Shown piece after piece: positions 5,392 to 12,337 of a DNA stretch of 17,317 nt. A program made the position numbers and the translations under genes. The stretch is from positions 1 to 17,317 of the forward strand of contig CAZIID010000009.1 in the NCBI GenBank assembly GCA_964539415.1, written 5' to 3'. Origin of the DNA: CAYQFQ01 sp964539415 (GTDB lineage: Bacteria; Patescibacteriota; Minisyncoccia; Phycocordibacterales; GWA1-40-21). The first letter of the stretch is position 1. Each line of letters opens with the position of its first letter. The notes beneath the pieces are model-generated. The model did not search any database and was not told where the DNA came from. It worked only from the letters and a program-made list of their open reading frames with translations.

Positions 5392-7851
5392 ATGGCAGAA
5401 GAAAAAAAAGACAAAAAAATAGAAGGATTCGATCAGCATATAACTGATAGAAATATTTCTATAGAAATGAGGGAGTCATATCTTGACTATGCAATGTCTG
5501 TCATTACCACAAGAGCCTTGCCAGATATTAGAGACGGACTAAAACCTGTTCACAGAAGGATTCTTTATGCTATGAGTCAGATTGGTCTTACTTCGGGAGC
5601 AAAGACTAGAAAGTCCGCTGCAGTGGTTGGAGAAGTTTTGGGTAATTACCACCCTCACGGAGATGTTGCTGTTTATGACTCAATGGTAAAAATGGCACAG
5701 GATTTTTCATATAGATATCCACTTATTATCGGACAAGGAAACTTCGGAAACATAGACGGAGATTCTGCTGCTGCTATGAGGTATACCGAGGCAAAGATGT
5801 CAAAAATTTCTGGTGAGCTTCTAAAAGATTTAGAAAAAGAAACAGTAGATTGGAGACCAAACTATGACAATACAAAAAAAGAACCTTCTGTTTTGCCAGC
5901 GGGTGTTCCAAACCTTCTTTTGAATGGAACTCTTGGTATTGCTGTTGGTATGGCATCGAATATTCCACCTCATAACTTAAGAGAAGTTGTCGATGCAACT
6001 GTGCACTTGGTAGATAATCCAGAAGCGACGACTGAAGACTTGTTAGGTTTTATTAAAGGTCCCGATTTTCCAACAGGAGGTATTATTTATAATCAGTCCG
6101 ATATAAACAGAGCTTATGCATCTGGACGTGGAGGAGTTCTTGCAAGAGGAGTTGCCGAAATCGTAGAAGACAAAAAAGGACAGTTCCAAATAATAATTAC
6201 TTCTATTCCTTATAGAGTTAACAAGGCTGAACTTATAGTTGCTATCGCTGACCTCGTTCGCGAAAAGAAAATTGAAGGTATAAAAGCTCTTCGTGATGAA
6301 TCAGCAAAAGATATTAGAGTTGTTATCGAATTGAAAAACGGAGCACAACCTCAGAGTGTTTTGAATTTTATATATAAGCACACACAGCTTGAAGAAACAT
6401 TCCACTTTAACATGGTTGCTCTTGTTGACGGTGTTCCAAAAACTCTCGCTCTAAAATCTTTCCTTGATCATTTTATAGAACACAGAAAAGTTGTTATAAG
6501 GAGAAGGACAGAGTTTGATTTGAAAAAAGCCGAAGCTAGAGAGCATATTTTACTTGGTCTAAAGAAAGCTCTTGATCATATAGACGAAATAATTAAGCTT
6601 ATAAAAAAATCCAAAGATGTTGATGAAGCTAGGGCTCAGCTTATGAAAGTGTTTAAGTTTTCAGAATTACAGGCAAATGCTATTCTTGAAATGAGACTTC
6701 AGAAACTTGCTGGTCTTGAAAGAAAGAAGATAGAAGATGAGCTTCTTGAAGTGCAGTCAATCATAAAAGACCTTAAAGATATTTTGTCTAAACCAAAGAG
6801 AATTCTTGAAATAATAAAGAGCGAAATAAAAGAAATCGCAGATAAGTTTGGCGATGACAGAAGAACTAAAGTTATAAAATCTGGAGTAAAGTCTTTTTCA
6901 GAAGAAGATTTGATATCAGATGAAGAAAGTATTTTGGTTCTCACTTCAGGTGGATATGTAAAAAGAACAAATCCAGATGAATACAGAAAGCAAAAAAGAG
7001 GTGGAGTTGGAGTCGTAGATCTTGATACAAAAGAAGAAGATTTCATAACTCATTTCTTAACAGCTTCTACTCACAATGATATTTTGTTCTTTACTGATAA
7101 AGGAAAAGCATATCAGCTTAAGATGTATGAATTACCAGAAGGTAAGAGAGCAACAAAAGGAAAATCTATTGTAAACTTCCTTTCAATTTCAAGTGAAGAA
7201 AAAATCACTTCAGTTCTAGCAATGCCAAAAGAACTCAAGAATTCTAAACTTTCACTTATTCTTGTTACCAAACAAGGTGTTGCAAAAAGAGTTGATGCAG
7301 AAGGTTTCAAAGATGTTAGAAGAAACGGACTCATCGCTATATCTCTAAATGATGGAGATGAACTCAATTCCGCATTATTTATTTCAGAAAAAGAAGAAGT
7401 GTCTGTTGTAACTTCAAAGGGTCAATCTATCAGGTTTAAAGATTCAGATATTAGAGTAATGGGAAGAAATGCATCTGGTGTGAGAGCTATTAAGCTTGGT
7501 AAAGGGGATACTGTGGTGGGAACAGATATAATAAAGAAAGAAATGGCAAACCCCGCTTTGCTTGTTGTTAGCTCAAACGGATACGGAAAGAAAACACCTT
7601 TGAAAGAATACAAAATACAAAAGAGGGGAGGTTCTGGTATAAAGACTATGAAAGTTACTTCAAAAACAGGTGAGATTATTTCTGCAAAAGTTGTGACTGA
7701 TGGAGAAGATGAAATTGCAGCTATTTCAAAAAAGAGTCAGGTCATAAGAGTTGAAGTAAAAGAAATACCATCACTCGGAAGACAAACTCAAGGTGTAAGA
7801 ATTATGAGACTTAGAGAAGGGGATTCTATTGCGTCGGTGACGTGTATATAG
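5392..7851 (+). CDS. gyrA: DNA gyrase subunit A
   Basis: GyrA is the breakage-reunion subunit that works with GyrB (not in this window) to introduce negative supercoils. Full length at 819 aa. The conserved N-terminal block (SYLDYAMSVITTRALPDIRD, about 29-48) is followed by RRILYAM, HPHGD (87-91) and the catalytic tyrosine Tyr131 in AMRYTEAKM. GQGNFGN lies at 114-120, a coiled-coil gate region at about 380-470, and a C-terminal beta-pinwheel from about 500. QKRGGVG in the first pinwheel blade matches the GyrA box (QRRGGKG), favouring GyrA over ParC. At the E. coli Ser83 position there is Val92, while Asp87 is kept as Asp96. No Shine-Dalgarno. It is last gene of the 4510-7851 operon, followed by a palindromic repeat and a terminator. 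Confidence 0.97.
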   Translation: MAEEKKDKKIEGFDQHITDRNISIEMRESYLDYAMSVITTRALPDIRDGLKPVHRRILYAMSQIGLTSGAKTRKSAAVVGEVLGNYHPHGDVAVYDSMVKMAQDFSYRYPLIIGQGNFGNIDGDSAAAMRYTEAKMSKISGELLKDLEKETVDWRPNYDNTKKEPSVLPAGVPNLLLNGTLGIAVGMASNIPPHNLREVVDATVHLVDNPEATTEDLLGFIKGPDFPTGGIIYNQSDINRAYASGRGGVLARGVAEIVEDKKGQFQIIITSIPYRVNKAELIVAIADLVREKKIEGIKALRDESAKDIRVVIELKNGAQPQSVLNFIYKHTQLEETFHFNMVALVDGVPKTLALKSFLDHFIEHRKVVIRRRTEFDLKKAEAREHILLGLKKALDHIDEIIKLIKKSKDVDEARAQLMKVFKFSELQANAILEMRLQKLAGLERKKIEDELLEVQSIIKDLKDILSKPKRILEIIKSEIKEIADKFGDDRRTKVIKSGVKSFSEEDLISDEESILVLTSGGYVKRTNPDEYRKQKRGGVGVVDLDTKEEDFITHFLTASTHNDILFFTDKGKAYQLKMYELPEGKRATKGKSIVNFLSISSEEKITSVLAMPKELKNSKLSLILVTKQGVAKRVDAEGFKDVRRNGLIAISLNDGDELNSALFISEKEEVSVVTSKGQSIRFKDSDIRVMGRNASGVRAIKLGKGDTVVGTDIIKKEMANPALLVVSSNGYGKKTPLKEYKIQKRGGSGIKTMKVTSKTGEIISAKVVTDGEDEIAAISKKSQVIRVEVKEIPSLGRQTQGVRIMRLREGDSIASVTCI

Positions 7852-7853
7852 GA

Positions 7854-7967
7854 CGCTCAGCCTCGCATTTTAAAAACACGAAAATATTTTGCTAAATATT
7901 TTCTCTGTCCGTCGCCGTCGCTCCTACCAAGGTTTTAAAAATGCGAGACTTCGCTCTAAGTTGAAGA
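7854..7967. repeat. 114-bp palindromic intergenic repeat, copy A
   Basis: It aligns without gaps to 8496-8609 with six substitutions. It has near-perfect inverted arms (CTCGCATTTTAAAAAC at 7862-7877 and its near-complement at 7932-7947), an inner perfect hairpin (10-bp arms at 7880-7889 and 7894-7903 around TGCT), a G/C-rich stretch GTCGCCGTCGCTCC, and a tail CTTCGCTCTAAGTTG. There is no ORF. It lies two bases after the gyrA stop, so it is transcribed as the 3' UTR. The form is that of a REP/MITE-like non-coding element. Confidence 0.88.
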
Positions 7968-8006
7968 TATAGAAAAAAGTCACCAGTTTGGTGACTTTTT
8001 TCTATA
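7968..8006 (+). terminator. Terminator of the gyrA operon
   Basis: A perfect 17-bp stem, with TATAGAAAAAAGTCACC (7968-7984) and its complement (7990-8006) around AGTTT. The 3' arm supplies the T6 run. Confidence 0.85.
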
Positions 8007-8039
8007 AAATTTACTCCGTAAGGCTTTTGAAATTTTACA

Positions 8040-8111
8040 CCTCGCTTTAAGTGAAAAAGAAATCGCCGTGCTGTACAATTTTTTTAAAAAGTTAGGCCTC
8101 GCTTTAAGTTG
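8040..8111 (+). repeat. Two extra copies of the repeat tail (CCTCGCTTTAAGT)
   Basis: The 13-base tail of the palindromic repeat occurs at 8040-8052 and 8097-8109, separated by unrelated A/T-rich DNA. With the tails of copies A (7949) and B (8591) there are four within 650 bp. The 7852-8232 gap thus holds copy A, two hairpin terminators, these tails and a promoter, but no gene that I can see. Confidence 0.65.
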
Positions 8112-8120
8112 GAGATGGAG

Positions 8121-8149
8121 AAAAAAGGCCCTAAAATAGGGTCTTTTTT
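8121..8149 (+). terminator. Second terminator-like hairpin downstream of gyrA
   Basis: AAAAAAGGCCCTA, loop AAA, TAGGGTC and six T. It directly follows a repeat tail, as the terminator at 7968 follows copy A, so the repeat tail and a terminator hairpin may form a recurrent unit. Confidence 0.75.
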
Positions 8150-8164
8150 GATGTGTATTTTATG

Positions 8165-8193
8165 TTGACAAATATGTTGTAATATGCTATACT
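8165..8193 (+). promoter_or_regulatory. Promoter of the 66-aa orphan gene
   Basis: Consensus TTGACA, 17-base spacer, TATACT. Expected start about 8200, leader about 33 bases. Confidence 0.72.
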
Positions 8194-8232
8194 TGTAACC
8201 AGATTAACACTAACCAACGAAAGGGATAGTTT

Positions 8233-8433
8233 ATGGATAAGCTTAGAGCAATCGAATTGATAAAAGGCGCCAGGGGAGTCAGCGAACACGACAAAAGCGA
8301 AGCTGTGGAGCTGATCAATTTGGGCGCCGATCCCGATAGAGTTTTCTCGGAGATTTACAGGATCACCTTGGCGCTTGGGGCGCTTGCGTCCCTCCGGCGT
8401 GACCTGGATCCGTTTCCAAAAAGAGCTAAATAA
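8233..8433 (+). CDS. Hypothetical small helical protein, 66 aa
   Basis: Family not recognised. It is soluble, charged and probably all-helical: residues 1-14, 18-30 and 34-55 read as amphipathic helices with a recurrent pattern (AIELIKGAR, AVELINLGAD). The tail is DPFPKRAK. The start follows a purine-rich AAAGGGA at acceptable distance. It is monocistronic between a consensus promoter and a strong terminator that overlaps its stop codon, and it lies between the two palindromic repeats. Its sequence is much richer in G and C than the flanking core genes. The isolated, well-equipped transcription unit argues that it is expressed. Confidence 0.65.
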   Translation: MDKLRAIELIKGARGVSEHDKSEAVELINLGADPDRVFSEIYRITLALGALASLRRDLDPFPKRAK

Positions 8434-8470
8434 CCCACCAACAGGAAAAACCTGCTTTGGTGGGTTTTTT
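8432..8470 (+). terminator. Intrinsic terminator of the 66-aa gene
   Basis: CCCACCAA/TTGGTGGG with an inner CAGG/CCTG stem around AAAAA, followed by six T. It begins within the stop codon of the gene. Confidence 0.93.
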
Positions 8471-8495
8471 CTTTTCTACAATTAATACTAGAGAT

Positions 8496-8609
8496 CGCTC
8501 AATCTCGCATTTTAAAAACACGAAAATATTTTGCTAAATATTTTCTCTGTCTGTCGCCGTCGCTCCTACCAAGGTTTTAAAAATGCGAGGCCTCGCTTTA
8601 AGTTGAAGA
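8496..8609. repeat. 114-bp palindromic intergenic repeat, copy B
   Basis: Gapless match to 7854-7967 at a 642-bp offset, same orientation. Arms are at 8504-8519 and 8574-8589, with the same inner TGCT-loop hairpin. Unlike copy A it contains a perfect 12-bp palindrome, GCGAGGCCTCGC, where the arm meets the tail. It lies between the 66-aa gene terminator and the methyltransferase promoter. Confidence 0.88.
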
Positions 8610-8639
8610 AAAGAAGTTTGTTGCCAGTCTTTTATCAAC

Positions 8640-8667
8640 TTGCACCAAGTTGTATCTATTATATAAT
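8640..8667 (+). promoter_or_regulatory. Promoter of the methyltransferase/pilin operon
   Basis: TTGCAC, 16-base spacer, TATAAT. Expected start about 8674, only a few bases before the ATG at 8679, so there is no room for a Shine-Dalgarno. Confidence 0.68.
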
Positions 8668-8678
8668 GTATATTAATT

Positions 8679-9206
8679 ATGTTTTCAGATCCTCAAAAAA
8701 ATGTAGATCAATTTAATATCGGTGCTGGAAGTTATGTTGCTGATTTTGGAGCGGGTTCTGGTTTTTATACTTTTGCTGCAGCTCGCGCTGTTGGTTCAAG
8801 TGGTAGAGTTTATGCCGTGGATGTTCAGAAAGACCTATTAACTAAAATAAAAAATCAGGCAAGTCTTGTTGGTGTTAGAAATGTAGATATAGTCTGGGCA
8901 GATATTGAGAATCTCGGAGGAACAAAGCTTCGTGACCAATCTATCGATGGAGTAATAGCTGCAAATATTTTTTTCCAACTTGATAATAAAGAAGGTGCTT
9001 GCAGAGAGATAAAAAGAATTTTAAAAAGAAGTGGCAGAGTATTTTTAGTGGACTGGGCAAGTTCATTTGGTGGAATGGGTCCAGAAGCGGGTAGTGTTTT
9101 TGATCCATCAAAAGCAAAAGATCTTTTTATTAAAAATGATTTTGAACTAGACAGAGAGATAACAGCTGGAGCTCAACATTACGGTTTAATTTTTAGAAAA
9201 AAATGA
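8679..9206 (+). CDS. Class I SAM-dependent methyltransferase, 175 aa
   Basis: A short Rossmann-fold methyltransferase. Motif I VADFGAGSGFYT (residues 20-31) has the three glycines of the SAM loop, and the acidic end of strand two is in YAVDVQ (Asp48). DIVWADIEN is a probable adenine-contacting segment, and VIAANIFFQL stands at motif IV. The closest broad resemblance is to UbiE/Methyltransf_11/31-type small-molecule methyltransferases. The protein lacks an extra substrate domain, so the substrate cannot be read from sequence. It is the first gene of the operon, near-leaderless, and overlaps the next gene by four bases (ATGA), implying coupled translation with the solute-binding-type protein. 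Confidence 0.88.
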   Translation: MFSDPQKNVDQFNIGAGSYVADFGAGSGFYTFAAARAVGSSGRVYAVDVQKDLLTKIKNQASLVGVRNVDIVWADIENLGGTKLRDQSIDGVIAANIFFQLDNKEGACREIKRILKRSGRVFLVDWASSFGGMGPEAGSVFDPSKAKDLFIKNDFELDREITAGAQHYGLIFRKK

Positions 9207-10507
9207 ACGATAATAATAAATTAAGTACATTTCAGATTATTGTAGTATCAGTTTTTGCTTTCTTTATTGTTGCTGGGGTTATAGCTTTTGCTACATATAA
9301 AGCAAGTAATTCTACAGTAAGCACCACAGAGGTTTCTGTTTGGGGTACACTTGATAAGGGAATGTTTGATGGTTTTATTTCAAAATTAAATTCTGATTAT
9401 GGAGGAGAAATGAAAGTTAAGTATACCCAATTGGCTGAAGAGTCTTTTGATAGTACTGTTGTGGAAGCTCTCGCAGATGGTATTGGTCCAGACGCACTTA
9501 TATTGCCTCAAGATAAAGTTGTAAAATACACAAATAAAATCTATCCTATTCCTTACGAAAATTATCCAGAAAGAACTTACAAAGATACTTTTGTTGAGGG
9601 AACAGAAGTTTTTCTAGGTAGTCAGGGTGTTCTCGGCTTGCCTTTTATTCTTGATCCTTTGGTTATGTATTGGAACAGAGATATCTTTACAAATAATCAA
9701 ATAGCGCAAGCTCCTACAAATTGGGCTGATTTTCCTATATTGGCAGAGAAAATTTCAAGAAGTGATAAGAATTCAAATATTTTGAAAAGTGCTGTTGCTT
9801 TCGGTGAGTTCAGAAATGTTAATAATGCAAAAGATATTATTTCCGCTCTTATAATTCAAGCGGGAAGTCCTATTACAAAATATGGTTCAGAAAAGTTAGT
9901 TTCTGCATTAAATAATCAAAACTCTACTGATAGCAAAATCACACCTGCTGAATCAGCTGTAAGATTTTATTCAGACTATTCTAATCCGAAGAAAACTGTT
10001 TATTCATGGAACAGAGCCCTTCCGATGTCAAAGAGTTATTTTTTAAGGGGAGACCTTGCTGTTTACTTTGGTTTCGGTTCAGAATTCAGCGATCTTAAAG
10101 TCAAAAATCCAAATCTTAATTTTGATATTGCACTCTTTCCGCAGATAGTAGATACAAATTTAAAATCAACTTTTGGTAAAATGCAGTCATTTGTTATTTT
10201 GAAAAGCTCAAAAAACATACCATCAGCTTATAGCGTTTTTTCTTATCTTGTTGGAAACGAAGCAATGAAATTATGGCTTTCTCTTAGTGGTTATGCTCCT
10301 ACAAGAAGAGACATTATCGCTCAAGGTACATCCAATGCTGTGGGTTCTATACTTTATAATTCAGCCTTAATATCAAAAGCTTGGATTGACCCAGATAAAG
10401 ACAAAACTTCTTTAATATTCCAAAATATGATAGAGGATGTTACCACTGGAAGATTGTCAGTAACTGAATCTGTTGGTAAGGCTAGCGATGAAATAAATAA
10501 TTTGTGA
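9203..10507 (+). CDS. Membrane-anchored extracellular solute-binding-type protein (SBP family 1-like), 434 aa
   Basis: Residues about 11-34 form one N-terminal membrane anchor, with no lipobox cysteine. The rest looks like an ABC-type periplasmic binding protein of the sugar-binding class (UgpB/COG1653-like): strand VSVWGTLD, the DALILPQD segment, LGLPFILDPLVMYWNRDIF (about 144-162), NWADF, and the late AYSVFSYLVGNEAMKLWLS and ALISKAWIDPD blocks. No permease or ATPase gene is nearby, so it may act as a surface receptor or assembly factor for the pilin-like proteins instead of in classical ABC uptake. It overlaps the methyltransferase stop by ATGA. There is no Shine-Dalgarno, and the gene ends 12 bases before the first pilin-like gene. 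Confidence 0.85.
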   Translation: MNDNNKLSTFQIIVVSVFAFFIVAGVIAFATYKASNSTVSTTEVSVWGTLDKGMFDGFISKLNSDYGGEMKVKYTQLAEESFDSTVVEALADGIGPDALILPQDKVVKYTNKIYPIPYENYPERTYKDTFVEGTEVFLGSQGVLGLPFILDPLVMYWNRDIFTNNQIAQAPTNWADFPILAEKISRSDKNSNILKSAVAFGEFRNVNNAKDIISALIIQAGSPITKYGSEKLVSALNNQNSTDSKITPAESAVRFYSDYSNPKKTVYSWNRALPMSKSYFLRGDLAVYFGFGSEFSDLKVKNPNLNFDIALFPQIVDTNLKSTFGKMQSFVILKSSKNIPSAYSVFSYLVGNEAMKLWLSLSGYAPTRRDIIAQGTSNAVGSILYNSALISKAWIDPDKDKTSLIFQNMIEDVTTGRLSVTESVGKASDEINNL

Positions 10508-10513
10508 TATAAT
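10508..10513 (+). promoter_or_regulatory. Possible -10 element for the first pilin-like gene
   Basis: Perfect TATAAT ending six bases before the ATG at 10520. If active, it would start a leaderless message exactly at the gene. No convincing -35 is visible and the region is A/T-rich, so it may be chance. Confidence 0.3.
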
Positions 10514-10519
10514 TAATTT

Positions 10520-10939
10520 ATGAAGATTAGAAAAACACTTATTTTTTTAGCAACATCACTTTTTAGTTTTTTGGCTATAGTTTCTGTGACTTATTCTGCT
10601 GATTTTCAGGGTATTGTGACTTGTGGTAATGCTGGACAAGCACCTTGTAATTTTAATGATGCAATGGCTTTTTTGAACAACGGTATCAATTGGATAATAA
10701 GAGCTTCATTTTGGATAGCAGTCATTACTATTACTTGGGCAGGGGCTAGAATTTTACTACAACCAGATAATTCCGGAGAAAGAACCGCCGCAAAAACAAT
10801 GTTTGTTAAAACGATGAAAGGTTTCTTCTTTTTATTGTGCGGTTTTCTTATTGTTAAGCTTATAGTAAGCGGATTGGGGGTTAATATTGCTGAACAAGAA
10901 GATGGTGGAACAGGTATTTTTAGATGGCTTAAATTTTAA
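10520..10939 (+). CDS. Pilin-like secreted membrane protein 1 (VirB2/TrbC-type), 139 aa
   Basis: A signal peptide (KIRK, hydrophobic core, likely cut after residue 26 in VTYSA|DFQ) is followed by a short extracytoplasmic segment with two cysteines (35 and 43). Two membrane helices lie at about 57-79 and 99-118, separated by a charged loop (LLQPDNSGERTAAK). This is the architecture of VirB2/TrbC pilins and of the CPR T4SS-pilin-type family, and it is shared by the next four genes. The first of the five is the most diverged, keeps the E-R loop, and has a unique acidic C-terminal tail. It lies 12 bases after the solute-binding-type gene. No Shine-Dalgarno. Confidence 0.75.
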   Translation: MKIRKTLIFLATSLFSFLAIVSVTYSADFQGIVTCGNAGQAPCNFNDAMAFLNNGINWIIRASFWIAVITITWAGARILLQPDNSGERTAAKTMFVKTMKGFFFLLCGFLIVKLIVSGLGVNIAEQEDGGTGIFRWLKF

Positions 10940-10957
10940 TAATTTTAATAAAGTAAA

Positions 10958-11365
10958 ATGATAAAAAGAAAATTTTTATTTAATACATTAGCGGTGCTCG
11001 TACTTGTTGTTATTTTTTCACCATTTGTTGTTTCAAATGTATTTGCTGAATATGGATCTACAAATTTAACGCCAACAGTTAAGCCGACATTGAATAATCC
11101 AATGGGTAATATTGATCTCAAACAACTGTTTGTGAATGTCATGGACAATATTGTTATTAAGATAGGAACAATCATAGCTATTCTTTCATTAATATATTCT
11201 GGATATCTTTTTGTGGAAGCACAAGGAAACGAGGGTAAGCTCGGTAAAGCAAAAGAATTTTTTTATGGGACCATTATAGGGATTACAATTCTTCTTGGAG
11301 CAAAAGCAATAGCAATGATAGTTGCAAAAACCATTGAGTCGGTCAGTGGTGCTAATATATTTTAA
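10958..11365 (+). CDS. Pilin-like secreted membrane protein 2 (VirB2/TrbC-type), 135 aa
   Basis: The signal peptide ends at about NVFA|EYG (residue 30). A Thr/Pro/Asn-rich exposed stretch spans 31-50, and membrane helices lie at about 64-88 and 102-124. They are joined by a polar loop EAQGNEGKLGKAKEF that resembles the AQGNEEKIKKAK-type loop of VirB2/TrbC-like proteins. Of the five it is the closest to the generic pilin pattern. The gene starts 18 bases after the previous stop, without a Shine-Dalgarno, and ends one base before the next start. Confidence 0.78.
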   Translation: MIKRKFLFNTLAVLVLVVIFSPFVVSNVFAEYGSTNLTPTVKPTLNNPMGNIDLKQLFVNVMDNIVIKIGTIIAILSLIYSGYLFVEAQGNEGKLGKAKEFFYGTIIGITILLGAKAIAMIVAKTIESVSGANIF

Positions 11366-11366
11366 T

Positions 11367-11861
11367 ATGAGATATTCTTTTTTAAAAAAAATAATAAGTG
11401 CTATGGTGGTGTTGGTTGTAGTGTTACAGTTTGCTGTTTTTAATATGTCTTTTGCATCGCCTAGTGGAACATTTAATGTCACAGGTTCAAATACAAGTGT
11501 TAATGTTTCTGCAACAGCTCAAATAGGTAATACAAACGGAGGAGGACTAACAGATTTATCAAGAGGTTATAGCGGTACTGTAAAAGCCGGAACGTTTAGT
11601 GATACTGTATACAACACTATAATAATAGGTATATTACAGCCACTCATCAAGCTTTTAATAGCTTTATCTATCGTATTTTTTATCTGGGGGGTATTCAAAT
11701 TTATGATAGCTGAGGGAGACAAGAGAGAAGAGGGAAGGCAGTTTATGTTTTGGGGTGTTGTGGGAATATTTGTAATGGTTTCTGTCTGGGGTCTAGTTGC
11801 CATTTTGACAAATACTTTTAAGTTGGATACTACTGGTATAAAAATTCCGAGTATTAAATAA
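11367..11861 (+). CDS. Pilin-like secreted membrane protein 3, 164 aa
   Basis: An in-frame Met exists further upstream (11322), but I start at 11367. That gives a textbook signal peptide (RYSFLKK, hydrophobic core, cut near MSFA|SPSG, residue 30) and avoids overlap with the previous gene. Residues 31-80 are Ser/Thr/Asn/Gly-rich and should be exposed. Helices lie at about 87-113 and 127-149 around the loop IAEGDKREEGRQF, then a 15-residue tail. The core WGV.KFMIAEGD and MVSVWGLVA are nearly shared with the next protein, including 26 identical bases. No Shine-Dalgarno. Confidence 0.8.
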   Translation: MRYSFLKKIISAMVVLVVVLQFAVFNMSFASPSGTFNVTGSNTSVNVSATAQIGNTNGGGLTDLSRGYSGTVKAGTFSDTVYNTIIIGILQPLIKLLIALSIVFFIWGVFKFMIAEGDKREEGRQFMFWGVVGIFVMVSVWGLVAILTNTFKLDTTGIKIPSIK

Positions 11862-11877
11862 GTGTTGATAATTGGCA

Positions 11878-11905
11878 TTGCGGTAATATTTGAGGTTGGT
11901 ATAAT
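11878..11905 (+). promoter_or_regulatory. Possible internal promoter before pilin-like gene 4
   Basis: TTGCGG, 16-base spacer, perfect TATAAT, in the only sizeable gap (108 bases) within the pilin run. A second TATAAT is at 11917-11922. This could allow separate expression of genes 4 and 5. Confidence 0.45.
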
Positions 11906-11969
11906 TGAATAGACAATATAATATTTGGTCGTATTATTAGTTATCAGTTTAATAATTTAATTATAATTT

Positions 11970-12335
11970 ATGAAGAAAATTTTAGCAGTAGGTGGAGCTT
12001 GGTTATTGCCAGTTTTGACTTTCGCTCAAGTAGGTCAGTATAGACCCACAGGTGGAATTAGTGATTTGCTTGTTTGGTTCAAAAATCTTTTGAATGCTTT
12101 GGTGCCAATACTTATAGCTTTGGCTGTTGTTTGGTTTATTTGGAATGTATTTCAATTTGTTATAAAAGAAGGAGATGATAGAGAAAAAGCAAAAGATGCA
12201 ATGATATGGGGTATTGTAGCTATTGCAGTTATGGTTTCTGTCTGGGGTCTAGTTGCTGTTTTAACAAGCACTTTTGGAACAAAAGGTGTTGGAATAGGTG
12301 ATGCAGCAGGTAATATAAATAATTTGTTACCATAA
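11970..12335 (+). CDS. Pilin-like secreted membrane protein 4, 121 aa
   Basis: A short signal peptide (KKI, core to TFA|Q at residue 19), a brief exposed part with YRPTGG, then helices at about 42-65 and 79-101 joined by IKEGDDREKAKDA, and a Gly/Asn-rich tail. The two-helix core aligns residue by residue with gene 3 (FIWNVFQFVIKEGD versus FIWGVFKFMIAEGD; MVSVWGLVA in both), pointing to tandem duplication. It has a 108-base upstream gap with a possible promoter and no Shine-Dalgarno, and ends two bases before gene 5. Confidence 0.8.
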   Translation: MKKILAVGGAWLLPVLTFAQVGQYRPTGGISDLLVWFKNLLNALVPILIALAVVWFIWNVFQFVIKEGDDREKAKDAMIWGIVAIAVMVSVWGLVAVLTSTFGTKGVGIGDAAGNINNLLP

Positions 12336-12337
12336 TA

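Noticed and set aside
5774..7613. Minus-strand ORFs inside gyrA
   Set aside because: gyrA is unambiguous over this span; the antisense translations are Ser/Phe/Leu-rich shadow sequences without start signals.
4510..8232. Replication origin near gyrA
   Set aside because: I saw no DnaA-box cluster, dnaA, dnaN or gyrB; the repeats downstream of gyrA are palindromic elements and not iterons.
8531..8716. Plus-strand ORF of 61 codons between the 66-aa gene and the methyltransferase
   Set aside because: It runs through copy B of the palindromic repeat and the methyltransferase promoter, has no start signal and overlaps the real gene; the peptide is low-complexity and implausible.
9203..10507. Complete ABC transporter operon
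   Set aside because: Only a binding-protein-like gene is present; no permease or nucleotide-binding subunit is encoded in the neighbourhood.
11322..11366. 15-codon N-terminal extension of pilin-like protein 3
   Set aside because: It overlaps the previous gene and would bury the signal peptide; the Met at 11367 gives a normal leader.
11962..11967. TATAAT just before pilin-like gene 4
   Set aside because: It ends two bases before the ATG, so a transcript from it would start inside the gene; it is probably chance in A/T-rich DNA.
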